A stretch of DNA of 64,000 nt from an uncultured Oceanisphaera sp. (GCF_947495715.1 NZ_CANLZU010000012.1:60775-124774), one strand, 5' to 3'; shown: positions 51,284 to 63,930, numbered from the stretch's first letter. Translations and numbers: made by a program. The notes: generated by a model from the sequence alone, not told the origin.

Positions 51284-53001
51284 CAGGTTCTCTCCGTTTT
51301 GCTTAACCACATTTCATCCATGGCTCCGGTTTTGATCTGCATGGGATAGACATGCTCTTCCGGGTCAATCTGAATATCCATAAACACCAGCTTGTCGGTC
51401 ATGGAGAAGCATTTCTCCAGCGCCGCATCCAGCTCTTTCGGGTCGGAAACCCGAATCCCTACATGACCGTAAGACTCGGCCAGCTTGACGAAATCGGGCA
51501 GAGAATCCATGTAGGAGTGACTCTGACGGCCCTCGTAGAACATCTTCTGCCACTGCTTCACCATGCCCAAAGCATGGTTGTTCATGGAGATGATTTTCAC
51601 CGGTATGTTGTACTGCATACAGGTGGACAGTTCCTGAATGTTCATCTGAATGGAGCCGTCACCGGTGACGCACACCGACACCGCGTCGGGACGCGCCAAC
51701 TTGGCACCCATCGCCGCCGGCAAGCCAAAGCCCATGGTGCCGAGGCCACCGGAGTTGATCCACTGGCGCGGCTTGTCAAACGGATAGTAGAGGGCGGCAA
51801 ACATCTGGTGCTGGCCCACATCGGAGCTGACCATGGCCTCGCCCTTGGTGATGCGATAGACCGACTGGATCACCTGTTGCGGCTTGATGTACTGCTCGCT
51901 GGTTTCAAAGCTCAGGCACTGACGGGCGCGCCACTGCTCGATTTGCTCCCACCAGTCGCTCATCGCCTGCGGGTCGGTTTTCAGACCCAGCTCGCGAATG
52001 GCTTCCAGCATTTGCGCCAGCACCGTATCGGCGGAGCCCACGATGGGAATATGGGTTTTGATATTCTTGGAAATCGAGGTCGGATCTATATCCACATGCA
52101 CTATGGTGGCGTGCGGACAAAACTTCTCGACGTTGTTGGTCACCCGGTCGTCGAAACGGGCACCGATGGCCAGAATCAGATCCGAGTTATGCATGGTCTT
52201 GTTGGCTTCATAGGTACCATGCATGCCGAGCATACCGACAAACTGCTTGTGAGTACCGGGCATGGCACCCAGGCCCATCAGGGTGTTGGTCACCGGCAGA
52301 TTGAACAACTCGGCCAGCTGAACCACCAGGGCACTGGCTTCGGCGGTAACGGCACCACCACCCACGTACATGACAGGACGCTTGGCATCGGCCAGGGCTT
52401 TCATCGCCTTCTTGATCTGGCCTTTATGCCCGACACCGGTCGGACTGTAGGAGCGCATTTCCACCGAGCTGGGGTACACATAGGGATGCTTTTCTTTCGG
52501 ATTCTGCACATCTTTGGGCAGATCCACCACCACCGGGCCGGGGCGCCCGGTGGCCGCGATGTAATAGGCTTTCTTGATTGCCAGTGGAATATCTGCGGCG
52601 GTCTTGCACAGGAAGCTGTGCTTCACGATGGGCCGCGAGATACCGATCATGTCGGTCTCCTGGAAGGCATCGTCACCGATATAGAAGGTAGGCACCTGGC
52701 CGGACAGGACAACCATGGGAATGGAGTCCATGTAGGCGGTGGCAATACCGGTAATGCAGTTGGTCGCCCCCGGGCCCGAGGTGACCAGCACGGTACCCAC
52801 CTTGCCGGTGGCGCGGGTATAGCCATCGGCCATGTGCACGGCCGCCTGTTCGTGACGAACCAGCACGTGTTCCATCTTGCCGTTTTCAAATAAGGCGTCA
52901 TAGATATCAAGCACTGAACCGCCGGGGTAACCGAATATATGCTCGACTCCCTGATCTTCCAGCGCCCGCACTACCATTTCCGCGCCTGATAACATCTCCA
53001 T
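51283..53001 (-). CDS. ilvI: Acetolactate synthase III large (catalytic) subunit
   Basis: A 572-residue ThDP/FAD enzyme that makes acetolactate and acetohydroxybutyrate for valine, leucine and isoleucine. Segments: [40 protein letters not shown] with the catalytic Glu, [16 protein letters not shown] and [41 protein letters not shown] (ThDP motif). Start ATG 53001 with GGAGGG seven bases upstream. Divergent from the leu operon. Confidence 0.97.
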   Translation of the reverse strand: MEMLSGAEMVVRALEDQGVEHIFGYPGGSVLDIYDALFENGKMEHVLVRHEQAAVHMADGYTRATGKVGTVLVTSGPGATNCITGIATAYMDSIPMVVLSGQVPTFYIGDDAFQETDMIGISRPIVKHSFLCKTAADIPLAIKKAYYIAATGRPGPVVVDLPKDVQNPKEKHPYVYPSSVEMRSYSPTGVGHKGQIKKAMKALADAKRPVMYVGGGAVTAEASALVVQLAELFNLPVTNTLMGLGAMPGTHKQFVGMLGMHGTYEANKTMHNSDLILAIGARFDDRVTNNVEKFCPHATIVHVDIDPTSISKNIKTHIPIVGSADTVLAQMLEAIRELGLKTDPQAMSDWWEQIEQWRARQCLSFETSEQYIKPQQVIQSVYRITKGEAMVSSDVGQHQMFAALYYPFDKPRQWINSGGLGTMGFGLPAAMGAKLARPDAVSVCVTGDGSIQMNIQELSTCMQYNIPVKIISMNNHALGMVKQWQKMFYEGRQSHSYMDSLPDFVKLAESYGHVGIRVSDPKELDAALEKCFSMTDKLVFMDIQIDPEEHVYPMQIKTGAMDEMWLSKTERT

Positions 53002-53596
53002 GATAAGCCCTCCAGGCTTGTACTCCATTCACCTTGTCATCTTCCGCAGCCTGAACAGCCCGGTCGAACTGAAGTAATATGGCAAAGTGAACAGTTTTTT
53101 ATCTTTATGAAACAAATACTTCTGCCACACAGCATATAAATAGGCAGAAAAAGGATCAAAAATCACCTTAACCTGCTTTAAATCACTTGTCTACGAGCTT
53201 TATAAAAAGCGACGTCCGACCATGCCCAGGCAGAGCTCTCAGCGTTTTTATAGCACGGACGCCATACGGAAAACGGGGCCAGTTTCGAGCCTGAAGTCAG
53301 ACCAAATCACGGTTTGAACCGGGTTGCCGCCTTCATGGTCCGGCTACGTCTCCGTTAATGCCATGTCACACCATTGCACTAGCATGCACTATGTTGAGAT
53401 GAACAGATGACATCATTATTACCCCTTTTTCTGCAAAAAATACCCACCGCCAACATGAGACATAAAAACCAATAAAAATTAAAAAACAAGAACTAAAACC
53501 CAGATTAAGAGCTAAATAACAACATAAAAAACCACACAACAAGATGACAACCTTATCAACCCCACAAGCTGTCTTTTGTTATCGGTATCGCTAATA
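53002..53596. other. AT-rich region between ilvI and the leu promoter
   Basis: No gene. Bases 53400-53560 are strongly A-rich on the plus strand (long AAAA tracts, few G), unlike the flanking GC-rich genes. The enterobacterial leuO, which occupies this place in E. coli, is absent. The ilvIH promoter must lie near 53030-53250. A-tract DNA here would suit binding of a global regulator such as Lrp or H-NS-like protein (inference). Confidence 0.55.
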
Positions 53597-53625
53597 TTGA
53601 CACCATCATCGATTCCCGTTATTGG
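53597..53625 (+). promoter_or_regulatory. Candidate leu operon promoter
   Basis: TTGACA at 53597-53602, 17-base spacer, TATTGG at 53620-53625. It lies about 40 bases before the leader peptide ATG. The -10 is weak; TATAGC at 53626-53631 is an alternative with a longer spacer. Confidence 0.45.
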
Positions 53626-53665
53626 TATAGCGTTGTTAACGGATTCTTCTTCGGTGATGAGTGCT

Positions 53666-53731
53666 ATGTTCAAACATATTCAGCTACTACTACTAACCTC
53701 AGGGGTGCTCAAGCGCACGGGTCGAGCGTAG
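53666..53731 (+). CDS. leuL: leu operon leader peptide
   Basis: A 21-residue leader, MFKHIQLLLLTSGVLKRTGRA, with four consecutive Leu codons at residues 7-10, all the rare codon CTA, while the structural genes around it use mainly CTG. This is the classic attenuation sensor: low charged tRNA-Leu stalls the ribosome on the CTA run. GATGAG upstream can serve as ribosome site. The segment GCACGGGT inside the leader (53715-53722) can pair with ACCCGTGC (53766-53773) of the terminator and form the antiterminator. Too short for usual gene finders. Confidence 0.9.
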   Translation: MFKHIQLLLLTSGVLKRTGRA

Positions 53732-53762
53732 CTGGAATTCATCATCCACATCTATTCATACT

Positions 53763-53791
53763 AAAACCCGTGCCATCCGCACGGGTTTTTT
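53763..53791 (+). terminator. Attenuator terminator of the leu operon
   Basis: An 11-bp stem AAAACCCGTGC (53763-53773) with its complement (53779-53789), CATCC loop and a run of six T. The same 5' arm can pair instead with 53715-53722 in the leader, so the two structures exclude each other. Confidence 0.92.
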
Positions 53792-53833
53792 ATATCTGTC
53801 GCGGGCGGCAAGGAACAACAGAGGGAAAGCGAC

Positions 53834-56501
<2,668 letters not shown>

Positions 56502-56502
<1 letters not shown>

Positions 56503-57899
56503 TGGCTACCACCCTCTATCAAAAAGTATTCGACGCCCACCTGGTGCGCGATCAGGCCGGTGAAACGCCGTTGCTGTATATCGACCGCCATCTGGTACAT
56601 GAAGTGACCTCGCCCCAGGCCTTTGACGGCCTGCGCGAAAAAGGCCGCAAGCTGCGTCGCCCGGATCGCACCTGGGCCACCATGGACCACAACGTGTCCA
56701 CCCAGACCAACGACATCGCCGCCTCCGGTGAAATGGCCCGCATCCAGATGGAAACGCTGGCCAGCAACTGCGCAGAGTTCGGCGTACCGCTCTATGATCT
56801 GCACCACAAGTACCAGGGCATAGTGCACGTGATCGGCCCCGAGCTGGGCCTGACCCTGCCCGGTACCACCATCGTCTGCGGCGACTCCCATACCGCTACC
56901 CACGGCGCCTTCGGCGCCCTGGCGTTCGGTATCGGCACCTCGGAGGTTGAGCACGTCATGGCCACCCAGACCCTGAAGCAGGGCCGGGCCAAAACCATGA
57001 AGATTCAGGTCAACGGCGAGCTCAAGCCGGGCATCAGCGCCAAAGATGTGGTGCTGGCCATTATCGGCAAGGTCGGCCACGCCGGCGGTACCGGTTATGT
57101 GGTGGAATTCTGTGGCAACGCCATCGCGTCGCTGTCGATGGAAGCCCGCATGACCATCTGTAACATGGCCATCGAGCTGGGCGCCAAGGCCGGTCTGGTT
57201 GCCCCCGATCAGACCACCTTCGACTACCTCAAGGGCAAGCCCTTTGCGCCCGAAGGCGCCGACTGGGAGCAGGCCGTCGCCTACTGGCAGACCCTGAAGT
57301 CCGATGACGACGCCGAATTTGACGCCGTTATCGAGCTGGACGGTGCCGATATTGCGCCGCAGGTCACCTGGGGTACCAACCCGGGCCAGGTGATGCCGGT
57401 GAACGGTATCATCCCGGTTCCGGCAGACATCAAAGACCTCACCGAGCGGCAGTCTGCGGTCAAGGCACTGCAATACATGGATATTCCGGCCGGTGGCAAG
57501 CTCACCGATGTCAATATCGACAAGGTGTTCATCGGCTCCTGCACCAACAGCCGCATCGAAGACTTGCGCGCCGCCGCCGCCATCGCCGAGGGCCGCAAGG
57601 TGGTCTCCGGCGTACAGGCCTTGGTGGTACCGGGCTCACAGCAAGTGAAGGCCCAGGCAGAAGCGGAAGGTCTGGACAAGATTTTCATCGAAGCCGGCTT
57701 CGAATGGCGTCTGCCGGGCTGCTCCATGTGCCTGGCCATGAACAACGACCGGCTGCAGCCGGGCGAGCGTTGTGCCGCCACCAGCAACCGCAACTTCGAA
57801 GGCCGCCAGGGCCGCGGTGGTCGCACTCATCTGGTGAGCCCGGCCATGGCCGCCGCCGCCGCCGTCTTCGGTCACTTTGTCGACATTCGGGAATTATAA
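56502..57899 (+). CDS. leuC: 3-isopropylmalate dehydratase large subunit
   Basis: A 465-residue aconitase-family subunit. It carries the [4Fe-4S] cluster ligands in [14 protein letters not shown] and in [13 protein letters not shown] (CxxC), plus [13 protein letters not shown] and [27 protein letters not shown]. It isomerises 2- to 3-isopropylmalate with LeuD. Full length. Confidence 0.99.
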
Positions 57900-57909
57900 G
57901 GGATACAAC

Positions 57910-58509
57910 ATGAGCGGATTCAAGCAGTTAACCGGTATTGCCGCCCCTTTGGATGCGGCCAACGTAGATACCGATCAGATCATCCCGAAGCAGTTTTTGC
58001 AGAAGGTCACCCGGTCCGGCTTCGGCAAACACCTGTTTCACGACTCGCGCTTTCTCGATGATGCCGGCGAGCAGCCCAACCCGGAGTTTGTGCTGAACCA
58101 GACTCCTTACGACCAGGCGGTGATCCTGCTGGCACGGGAAAACTTCGGTTGTGGCTCCAGCCGCGAGCACGCGCCCTGGGCATTGGCCGACTTCGGTCTG
58201 CAGGCAGTCATCGCCCCCAGCTTTGCCGACATCTTCTATGGCAACGCCATCAACAACGGCATGGTACCGGTGCGGTTGACCGAAGAGCAGGTCGATGCCC
58301 TGTTCCAGTACGCCAAGGCCAATAAAGGGGCCGAGATCACCGTCGATCTGGAAGCCCAGCAGGTACGTGCCGGCGAGCTCAACTTCCCGTTCGAAATCGA
58401 CGAGTTCCGCCGCTACTGTCTGCTCAACGGCCTCGACAACATCGGCCTGACCCTGCAACATCAGGATCAGATCGACGCCTATGAGGCCAAGCAGCCCAGC
58501 TGGCTGTAA
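57910..58509 (+). CDS. leuD: 3-isopropylmalate dehydratase small subunit
   Basis: A 199-residue swivelling-domain subunit: [27 protein letters not shown] and [21 protein letters not shown] are the family signatures. Start ATG 57910, six bases after AAGGGA, 10 bases past leuC; an in-frame upstream ATG at 57877 lies inside leuC and is rejected. Confidence 0.98.
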   Translation: MSGFKQLTGIAAPLDAANVDTDQIIPKQFLQKVTRSGFGKHLFHDSRFLDDAGEQPNPEFVLNQTPYDQAVILLARENFGCGSSREHAPWALADFGLQAVIAPSFADIFYGNAINNGMVPVRLTEEQVDALFQYAKANKGAEITVDLEAQQVRAGELNFPFEIDEFRRYCLLNGLDNIGLTLQHQDQIDAYEAKQPSWL

Positions 58510-58532
58510 GCGGTTTCAAGGTAATAGATGTC

Positions 58533-58556
58533 AACGCCGGCGCAAGCCGGCGTTAT
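58533..58556 (+). terminator. Intrinsic terminator of leuABCD
   Basis: A 9-bp GC-rich stem (58533-58541 with 58546-58554) around GCAA, followed by ATTGTTT. It also lies just past the end of the convergent PilZ gene. Confidence 0.85.
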
Positions 58557-58572
58557 TGTTTGTACTCATGAC

Positions 58573-58863
58573 TCAGTGCACGTCACTCAATACCAGCGCC
58601 ACCATGTCGGTACTCTCTCCGGCATCCACCCGGATCACGCTGGCGGTGGCAATCAGCGGCTCTACCCCCGAGTCGGCAGAAGGCAACACCAGCCGCCATT
58701 CCTGTCCCACCGCGCATTGACCGGTGGCCACTTCCATCAGTACACCTTCGGCACTGAGGTTACGGCAAATTCCCTCTACCCGTTGCCGGGTCGTGGCCAG
58801 AATAACCCTGGAGTCGAGCTGCATACGACTGAACAGTCGCTGTTCTTCTTGAGCTGGCATCAT
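58573..58863 (-). CDS. PilZ domain protein
   Basis: A 96-residue stand-alone PilZ domain, a probable cyclic-di-GMP receptor. The ligand motifs are partly visible: an N-terminal RLFSRMQLD in place of the RxxxR arginines (only one Arg of the RxxxR pair sits well) and RNLSAEGVLMEV for (D/N)xSxxG. C-di-GMP binding is therefore likely but not certain. AAGGTGA precedes two tandem ATG codons. It lies alone, convergent with leuABCD and divergent from thiB. Confidence 0.8.
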   Translation of the reverse strand: MMPAQEEQRLFSRMQLDSRVILATTRQRVEGICRNLSAEGVLMEVATGQCAVGQEWRLVLPSADSGVEPLIATASVIRVDAGESTDMVALVLSDVH

Positions 58864-58968
58864 GGTTCACCTTCCTTGTCAGGCTGTGGCTTATCAGGCT
58901 GTGGTTTATCAGAGACGGTTTACAAGACACTGGTTTAGCAAAAAGAATAACCCTACAATAACGGCCAT

Positions 58969-59046
58969 TCTTAAACGGGGTGCGGCCAACCGCTGAGATC
59001 ATACTCGTGCATCGCCCCCGGCTCGTGCCGGCGCAGGAATTCAAGC
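58969..59046 (+). ncRNA. TPP riboswitch-like leader of thiBPQ (atypical second half)
   Basis: The thi-box opening is present: CGGGGTGC (58976-58983) and GCTGAGAT (58992-58999), plus the closing CCGGCGCAGGAA (59027-59038), and P1 can form from CTTAAA with TTCAAG at the ends. The usual ACCTGAT and TAAT elements of the pyrophosphate-binding arm are replaced (ATCGCCC and CTCGT). Behind it CCAC-AAGGA-GTGG (59063-59075) can hide the thiB ribosome site, which suits translational control. E. coli thiBPQ carries a TPP riboswitch at this place. Confidence 0.7.
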
Positions 59047-59078
59047 TTTCGGCCTTATCCATCCACAAGGAGTGGCCT

Positions 59079-60065
59079 GTGAACAAGTTCCTTATTGCCC
59101 TTTCCCTGCTCGTGACAGCCGGCCAGGCAATGGCACAAATACCGACTCTGACCATCTATACCTATAGCTCATTTGCGTCCGATTGGGGGCCCGGCCCGGC
59201 CATCAAACAAGCCTTTGAAGCCGAATGTGCCTGTCGGCTCGAGCTGGTGGCGCTGGATGACGGTGTCTCCATTCTGAATCGACTGCGGCTGGAAGGCCGT
59301 CATAACAAGGCCGATATCATATTGGGACTCGACAACAATCTGCTGCAGGCCGCCAAGGACACCGGGCTGCTGGCCGAACATGGCCAGTCGCTGGACGGTA
59401 TCACGGTGCCCGGCGGCTGGAACGACAGCACCTTTCTGCCCTACGATTACGGTTATTTCGCCTTTATCTACGACGCCGACAAGCTGCAGCAACCGCCGCA
59501 GAGTTTTGCCGAACTGCTGGCTCGTCCCGAACTGACCTTGCTGTATCAGGATCCCCGCACCAGCACTCCCGGTCAGGGCCTGATGCTGTGGGTACAGAAG
59601 CTGTATGGTGACGAGGCCCCGGCCGTGTGGCAGAACCTGGCCAAGCGTACCGTGTCGGTGACCAAGGGCTGGAGCGAGTCCTACGGCATGTTCCTCAAGG
59701 GTGAGGCGGATCTGGTGCTGTCCTACACCACCTCTCCGGCCTACCATATCGAGGCCGAGCAAAAGAGCCAGTATCGGGCCGCCAGCTTCGAGGAAGGGCA
59801 TTATCTGCAGGTGGAAGTCGCAGCCATGCTCAGCAACAGCCAACAGCCCGAACTGGCCAGGCAGTTTATGCAATTCATGGTCAGCCCCGCCTTTCAGCAA
59901 GAGATTCCCGCCGGTAACTGGATGTATCCGGTGATCGAGACGCCGTTACCCGCCAGCTTCGATACCCTGATCAGCCCCGAGCAGAGCCTCGTGTTTAGCG
60001 CCGAACAGGTGGCCACCCAACGCAGCGGCTGGCTTCGACAGTGGCTGAGTGCCGTCACTCGCTGA
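59079..60065 (+). CDS. thiB: Thiamine ABC transporter substrate-binding protein
   Basis: A 328-residue periplasmic thiamine/TMP/TPP receptor. The signal peptide is MNKFLIALSLLVTAGQAMA, mature from QIPTLTIYTYSSF. Further hallmarks are LPYDYGYFAFIYD, QDPRTSTPGQGLMLWV, KGWSESYGMFLKGEADLVLSYTTSPAYH. The start is GTG 59079 after AAGGAG (six bases); longer frames from 58980 would translate the riboswitch. Overlaps thiP by one base (TGATG). Confidence 0.96.
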   Translation: MNKFLIALSLLVTAGQAMAQIPTLTIYTYSSFASDWGPGPAIKQAFEAECACRLELVALDDGVSILNRLRLEGRHNKADIILGLDNNLLQAAKDTGLLAEHGQSLDGITVPGGWNDSTFLPYDYGYFAFIYDADKLQQPPQSFAELLARPELTLLYQDPRTSTPGQGLMLWVQKLYGDEAPAVWQNLAKRTVSVTKGWSESYGMFLKGEADLVLSYTTSPAYHIEAEQKSQYRAASFEEGHYLQVEVAAMLSNSQQPELARQFMQFMVSPAFQQEIPAGNWMYPVIETPLPASFDTLISPEQSLVFSAEQVATQRSGWLRQWLSAVTR

Positions 60066-61666
60066 TGCACCGCAAGTATTGGTGGCTGCCGGGCAGCTTG
60101 AGCCTGCTCGGTATTCTGCTGCTCACTGCCGGACCCATTGCCGCCCTGCTGGTGCAAAGCAGTCAGAGCGGCCTGTCTCGCCTGCTGCACGACAGTTACC
60201 TGCACCATGTTGTCTGGTTCAGTTTCTATCAGGCGTTGTTGTCTACCCTGCTGAGCCTGCTGCTGGCTATTCCGCTGGCACAGGCTCTGTCCCGTCGCCA
60301 ATTTCCGGGCCGGGGGCTCTTGTTGCGGTTGTTCGGGCTGTCACTGGTGCTGCCGGTCATTCTGGTGGTATTCGGCATCGTCACCGTGCATGGCCGTCAG
60401 GGCTGGGTGAACCAGCTGCTGCAGGCACTGGGGGTCGACTCTGTGGGTTATCTGTACGGCCTTGCCGGCATACTGCTGGCTCACGTGTTTTTCAATATGC
60501 CGCTGGCGGCCCGTATTCTGCTGCAAGGCATAGAGAGCATACCGGCCAGTCAATGGCGAATCGCCAGCCAACTCGGTTTCAGCGGCTGGCAATTGTTCCG
60601 CTGGCTGGAATGGCCGGCGATCAGAAGTGCGCTGCCAGCATTGGCCAGCATGATCTTCATGCTGTGTTTTACCAGTTTCGCTACCGTCATGGCCCTGGGC
60701 GGCGGCCCTAAATCCACCACCCTGGAAGTGGCCATTTATCAGGCGTTGCGCTTCGACTTCGATCTGCCACTGGCGGGCATGCTCGCCTTGTTGCAGCTGT
60801 TGTTCTGCAGCGGTTTTCTGCTGCTGCAATACGGGCTGACTCGCGGGCAGCCAGAGCAGAACAGCAGCAACGAGCTTGCGCTGCGGCCGGATAGACTGCG
60901 TATCGGTGTGCGCCTGTGGGATGCCCTGATCCTGACGCTGAGCCTGGGGCTGTTTCTGCCGCCCTTGCTGGCCATCATCGTCAGCGGCCTCAACCCTCGA
61001 CTATGGCCTGCCCTGAATTCACTCCAGCTGTGGCAAGCCACTCTGACTTCGATGATCATTGCCGGCTGTGCGGCATTGCTGTCGGTACTGCTGACCCTAG
61101 GACTACTCAGCAGCAGCCGCTATTTGCGTTTGCAGTTACATCGCAGGCTCGGTGCCGCCCTGATGGAAGCCTCCGGCTCCGTCATTCTGGTGCTGCCGGC
61201 GGTGGTGCTCTCGACCGGGCTTTTTATTTTGCTGCGTAACGTGGCCGATGTTTTTACTCTGGGGCCGGTACTGGTGTTGCTGGTCAACGCCCTGATGGCG
61301 TTGCCTTATGGGCTGCGCGCCTTGCAGTTGCCGATGGAGCGGGTTGCCCGTCAGTATGGCCGGCTCTGTACCAGCCTCGATGTTCAGGGCATGGCACGGC
61401 TCAGGCTGGTGGAATGGCCGCTGCTGCGCAAGCCCATCGCGCTGGCACTGGCGCTGGCGATGATGCTGTCGCTCGGCGATCTCAGTGCCATTGCCCTGTT
61501 CGGCAGCCAGTCACTGCAGACCCTGCCCTGGCTGCTGTATCAGCAATTGGGCAACTATCAGATGACAGATGCCGCCGCCACGGCGCTGATGCTGTTGCTG
61601 CTGAGTCTCGGCCTGTTTGGTTTGATAGAAGGTGTGCTGGGAGGCAAAGATGCTGCAACTGAATAA
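60065..61666 (+). CDS. thiP: Thiamine ABC transporter permease
   Basis: A 533-residue inner-membrane protein with about 12 helices in two homologous halves, each with a binding-protein-dependent transport domain and an EAA-like loop (IPASQWRIASQLGFSGWQLFRWLEWP and SLDVQGMARLRLVEWPLL). Length matches E. coli ThiP (536). Start ATG 60065 overlaps the thiB stop; its end overlaps thiQ by 17 bases. Confidence 0.96.
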   Translation: MHRKYWWLPGSLSLLGILLLTAGPIAALLVQSSQSGLSRLLHDSYLHHVVWFSFYQALLSTLLSLLLAIPLAQALSRRQFPGRGLLLRLFGLSLVLPVILVVFGIVTVHGRQGWVNQLLQALGVDSVGYLYGLAGILLAHVFFNMPLAARILLQGIESIPASQWRIASQLGFSGWQLFRWLEWPAIRSALPALASMIFMLCFTSFATVMALGGGPKSTTLEVAIYQALRFDFDLPLAGMLALLQLLFCSGFLLLQYGLTRGQPEQNSSNELALRPDRLRIGVRLWDALILTLSLGLFLPPLLAIIVSGLNPRLWPALNSLQLWQATLTSMIIAGCAALLSVLLTLGLLSSSRYLRLQLHRRLGAALMEASGSVILVLPAVVLSTGLFILLRNVADVFTLGPVLVLLVNALMALPYGLRALQLPMERVARQYGRLCTSLDVQGMARLRLVEWPLLRKPIALALALAMMLSLGDLSAIALFGSQSLQTLPWLLYQQLGNYQMTDAAATALMLLLLSLGLFGLIEGVLGGKDAATE

Positions 61667-62345
61667 TCTCTGCTCCCGCTATCCGGAGCAGGAACTCTGT
61701 TTTACCCTTGCGGCCAATGCCGGTGAAGTCACCGCGCTTATCGGCCCCAGTGGGGCCGGAAAATCCACCCTGCTGGCCATGGTGGGTGGCTTTACCCAAA
61801 TTGATTCCGGGCAGCTGCTGCATGATGGCCGGGATCTGCTGCCACTGACTCCGGCCCGGCGGCCGATCACCACCCTGTTTCAGGATAACAACCTGTTCTG
61901 GCATATGACGGTGTATCAGAATATTGCCATCGGCCTGTCCCCCTCGTTACGCCTCACGCCAGAACAGCAGGCAAGGGTGCAGCAGGTGGCCAGTCAGGTC
62001 GGCATAGAAGCCTTGCTGAACCGCAAACCTGCGAGCCTGTCCGGCGGTCAGCAACAAAGGGTGGGGCTGGCTCGCTGTCTGGCCCGTCGCCAGCCGGTGT
62101 TACTACTGGATGAACCTTTCTCCGCCCTGGATCCGGCCTTGCGCTTCGAGCTACTGGAACTGCTACGCAATCAGACCGATCGGCTGCAACTGACGGTATT
62201 GCTGGTCACCCACCACCCGGAGGAAGCCGCCAGGGTCGCCGACAACATCGCCTTTGTGCATGACGGCCGCATCCTGGAGCAAGGAAAAAGGGAGCTGTTG
62301 TCAGCTCCCCAAACCAAAGAGTTGAAGGCCTATCTCGGCCGCTAG
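61650..62345 (+). CDS. thiQ: Thiamine ABC transporter ATP-binding protein
   Basis: A 231-residue ABC ATPase: Walker A GPSGAGKSTLL, Q-loop FQDNNLF, signature LSGGQQQRVGLARCLA, Walker B VLLLDEPFSALDP, H-loop VTHHPEEA. Start ATG 61650 with GGGAGG five bases upstream. It converges on phoH: the two stop codons overlap in the palindrome CTAG (62342-62345), so there is no spacer for a terminator. Confidence 0.96.
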   Translation: MLQLNNLCSRYPEQELCFTLAANAGEVTALIGPSGAGKSTLLAMVGGFTQIDSGQLLHDGRDLLPLTPARRPITTLFQDNNLFWHMTVYQNIAIGLSPSLRLTPEQQARVQQVASQVGIEALLNRKPASLSGGQQQRVGLARCLARRQPVLLLDEPFSALDPALRFELLELLRNQTDRLQLTVLLVTHHPEEAARVADNIAFVHDGRILEQGKRELLSAPQTKELKAYLGR

Positions 62346-63721
62346 AGATTTTCTTCCGCAAAGGAGGCGAGTCGGCTGCGAACCACGCCGTTGAGGTACA
62401 CATTGGCACTGCCTTCAAAATCCTTGAAGCGTTCCACTATGTAGGTCAGCCCGGAGGTCACCGGGGTCAGGTAGTTGGAGTCTATCTGGGCCAGGTTGCC
62501 CGAGCACACCAGTTTGGTGCCTTCACCACAGCGGGTAATGATGGTCTTCAGCTGCGAGGCGGTCAGGTTCTGGCATTCATCCAGCAGCACGAAGGTATTC
62601 TGGATACTGCGTCCGCGCATGAAGTTGACCGATTTGAACTGAATATTGGCCTTGCCCATGATGTAACTGAGCGAGCCGTCCATGCATTCATCCTGCTTGT
62701 GCAGTACTTCCAGCGTATCGGTGATGGCCGCCAGCCAGGGCGCCATTTTCTCTTCTTCGGTTCCCGGCAGAAAGCCGATGCTTTCGGCTATTTCCGGTGT
62801 ATTACGCGTCACGATAACCTTGTCGTAAATCCCTTTTTCAATGATCATTTCCAGTGCCGACGCCATGGCCAGCAGGGTTTTACCGCTGCCTGCCGGACCG
62901 GTGAGGATCACCAGCTCGATATTGGGATCAAGCAGCGCATCCAGCGCCATGGCCTGATAGATGTTCTTGGGATGAATCCCCCAGGCCTTGCGCCCCATCA
63001 TTCGCTCTCGGCCCAGGTCGACGAAACGGACCTTGCCATCGGCCTTGTTCAGTACACGACCGGCAAAGTCATCCGTGTCATCAACCAGGTACTGATTGAT
63101 GTAAGCTCCCGGCAGCAATTCGTCGGCGACGGTATGAATGACCTCCCGGCCATGAGTGGTGCTGTCGCACTCGCCCACCCTATCCCAGAAGCTGTTTTCC
63201 TGGTGATAAAAACCCTTGGATAACAAACGGATATCATCAACCAGCTGATCGGACCGGTAGTCCTCCACATATTGCAGACCCGCGCCCTTGGCCTTGAGCC
63301 GCATATTGATGTCTTTGGTCACCAGCACCGCCATGCCTTCGGCAGTATGCTTTTGCAGATAGAGTGCGGTATTGATAATGCGGTTATCGGCTTCATCATC
63401 GGTAAATACCGCATAGCCTTCCGGCAAGTGTCGGTCGGTAATGATGGCGATGGTACCCGAAGCTTCAGCGCCCTGAAGACCCAAGGGGACTCCGGCCACA
63501 ATCTGCTCGGGAGTGGCGTCGTGAAAAATTCCTTCCAGTGTGCGAATCGCGACCCGGGCATCCCGACTAACGTCTTTTTGCCGATCCTTGATGCGATCCA
63601 GCTCTTCAAGCACCGTCATGGGAATGACGACGTTATGTTCATTGAATGAATAAATGGAGAGAGGTTCGTGCAGTAGTACGTTGGTATCCAGAATAAAGCG
63701 TTTACGGTCATTGTCGTCCAT
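62342..63721 (-). CDS. PhoH family protein with N-terminal PIN domain (PhoH2/YlaK type)
   Basis: A 459-residue fusion: a PIN-type RNase domain (about 1-150; FILDTNVLLHEPLS, then later acidic residues DDEADNRIIN) and a PhoH ATPase domain (about 240-455; Walker A LTGPAGSGKTLLA, Walker B FVLLDECQNLT). PhoH2 proteins are sequence-specific RNA helicase/RNases, in some bacteria toxin-like and paired with PhoAT; no small partner gene is seen here. Start ATG 63721, seven bases after GGGAG; ATG 63727 would be too close to it. Monocistronic, downstream of an rRNA operon terminator. Confidence 0.93.
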   Translation of the reverse strand: MDDNDRKRFILDTNVLLHEPLSIYSFNEHNVVIPMTVLEELDRIKDRQKDVSRDARVAIRTLEGIFHDATPEQIVAGVPLGLQGAEASGTIAIITDRHLPEGYAVFTDDEADNRIINTALYLQKHTAEGMAVLVTKDINMRLKAKGAGLQYVEDYRSDQLVDDIRLLSKGFYHQENSFWDRVGECDSTTHGREVIHTVADELLPGAYINQYLVDDTDDFAGRVLNKADGKVRFVDLGRERMMGRKAWGIHPKNIYQAMALDALLDPNIELVILTGPAGSGKTLLAMASALEMIIEKGIYDKVIVTRNTPEIAESIGFLPGTEEEKMAPWLAAITDTLEVLHKQDECMDGSLSYIMGKANIQFKSVNFMRGRSIQNTFVLLDECQNLTASQLKTIITRCGEGTKLVCSGNLAQIDSNYLTPVTSGLTYIVERFKDFEGSANVYLNGVVRSRLASFAEENL

Positions 63722-63889
63722 AGACATGCTCCCTCGGGCTTGGCCCTTATCATGGTCATTGCCCAGTTAAAGCACAGTGCAATGACAGCTTTATTACAAC
63801 CTAACGCTATGCCGTTTTTCTACTTCAGGCAAGCAATCTTGTCTGATGGATAAACATGAATGAGTGCCAGCTCACTTTTTCGAAGACGC

Positions 63890-63923
63890 AAAAAAGCCCG
63901 ATACTTTCGTATCGGGCTTTTTA
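63890..63923. terminator. Intrinsic terminator of the rRNA operon
   Basis: A 15-bp stem with TTTC loop, A/T runs on both sides (AAAAAAGCCCGATAC with its complement). On the minus strand it follows 5S rRNA by about eight bases. Confidence 0.95.
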
Positions 63924-63930
63924 ATTGGGT

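Noticed and set aside
58980..59078. N-terminal extension of thiB from an upstream ATG
   Set aside because: It would translate the riboswitch-like leader and precede the signal peptide; GTG 59079 has the ribosome site.
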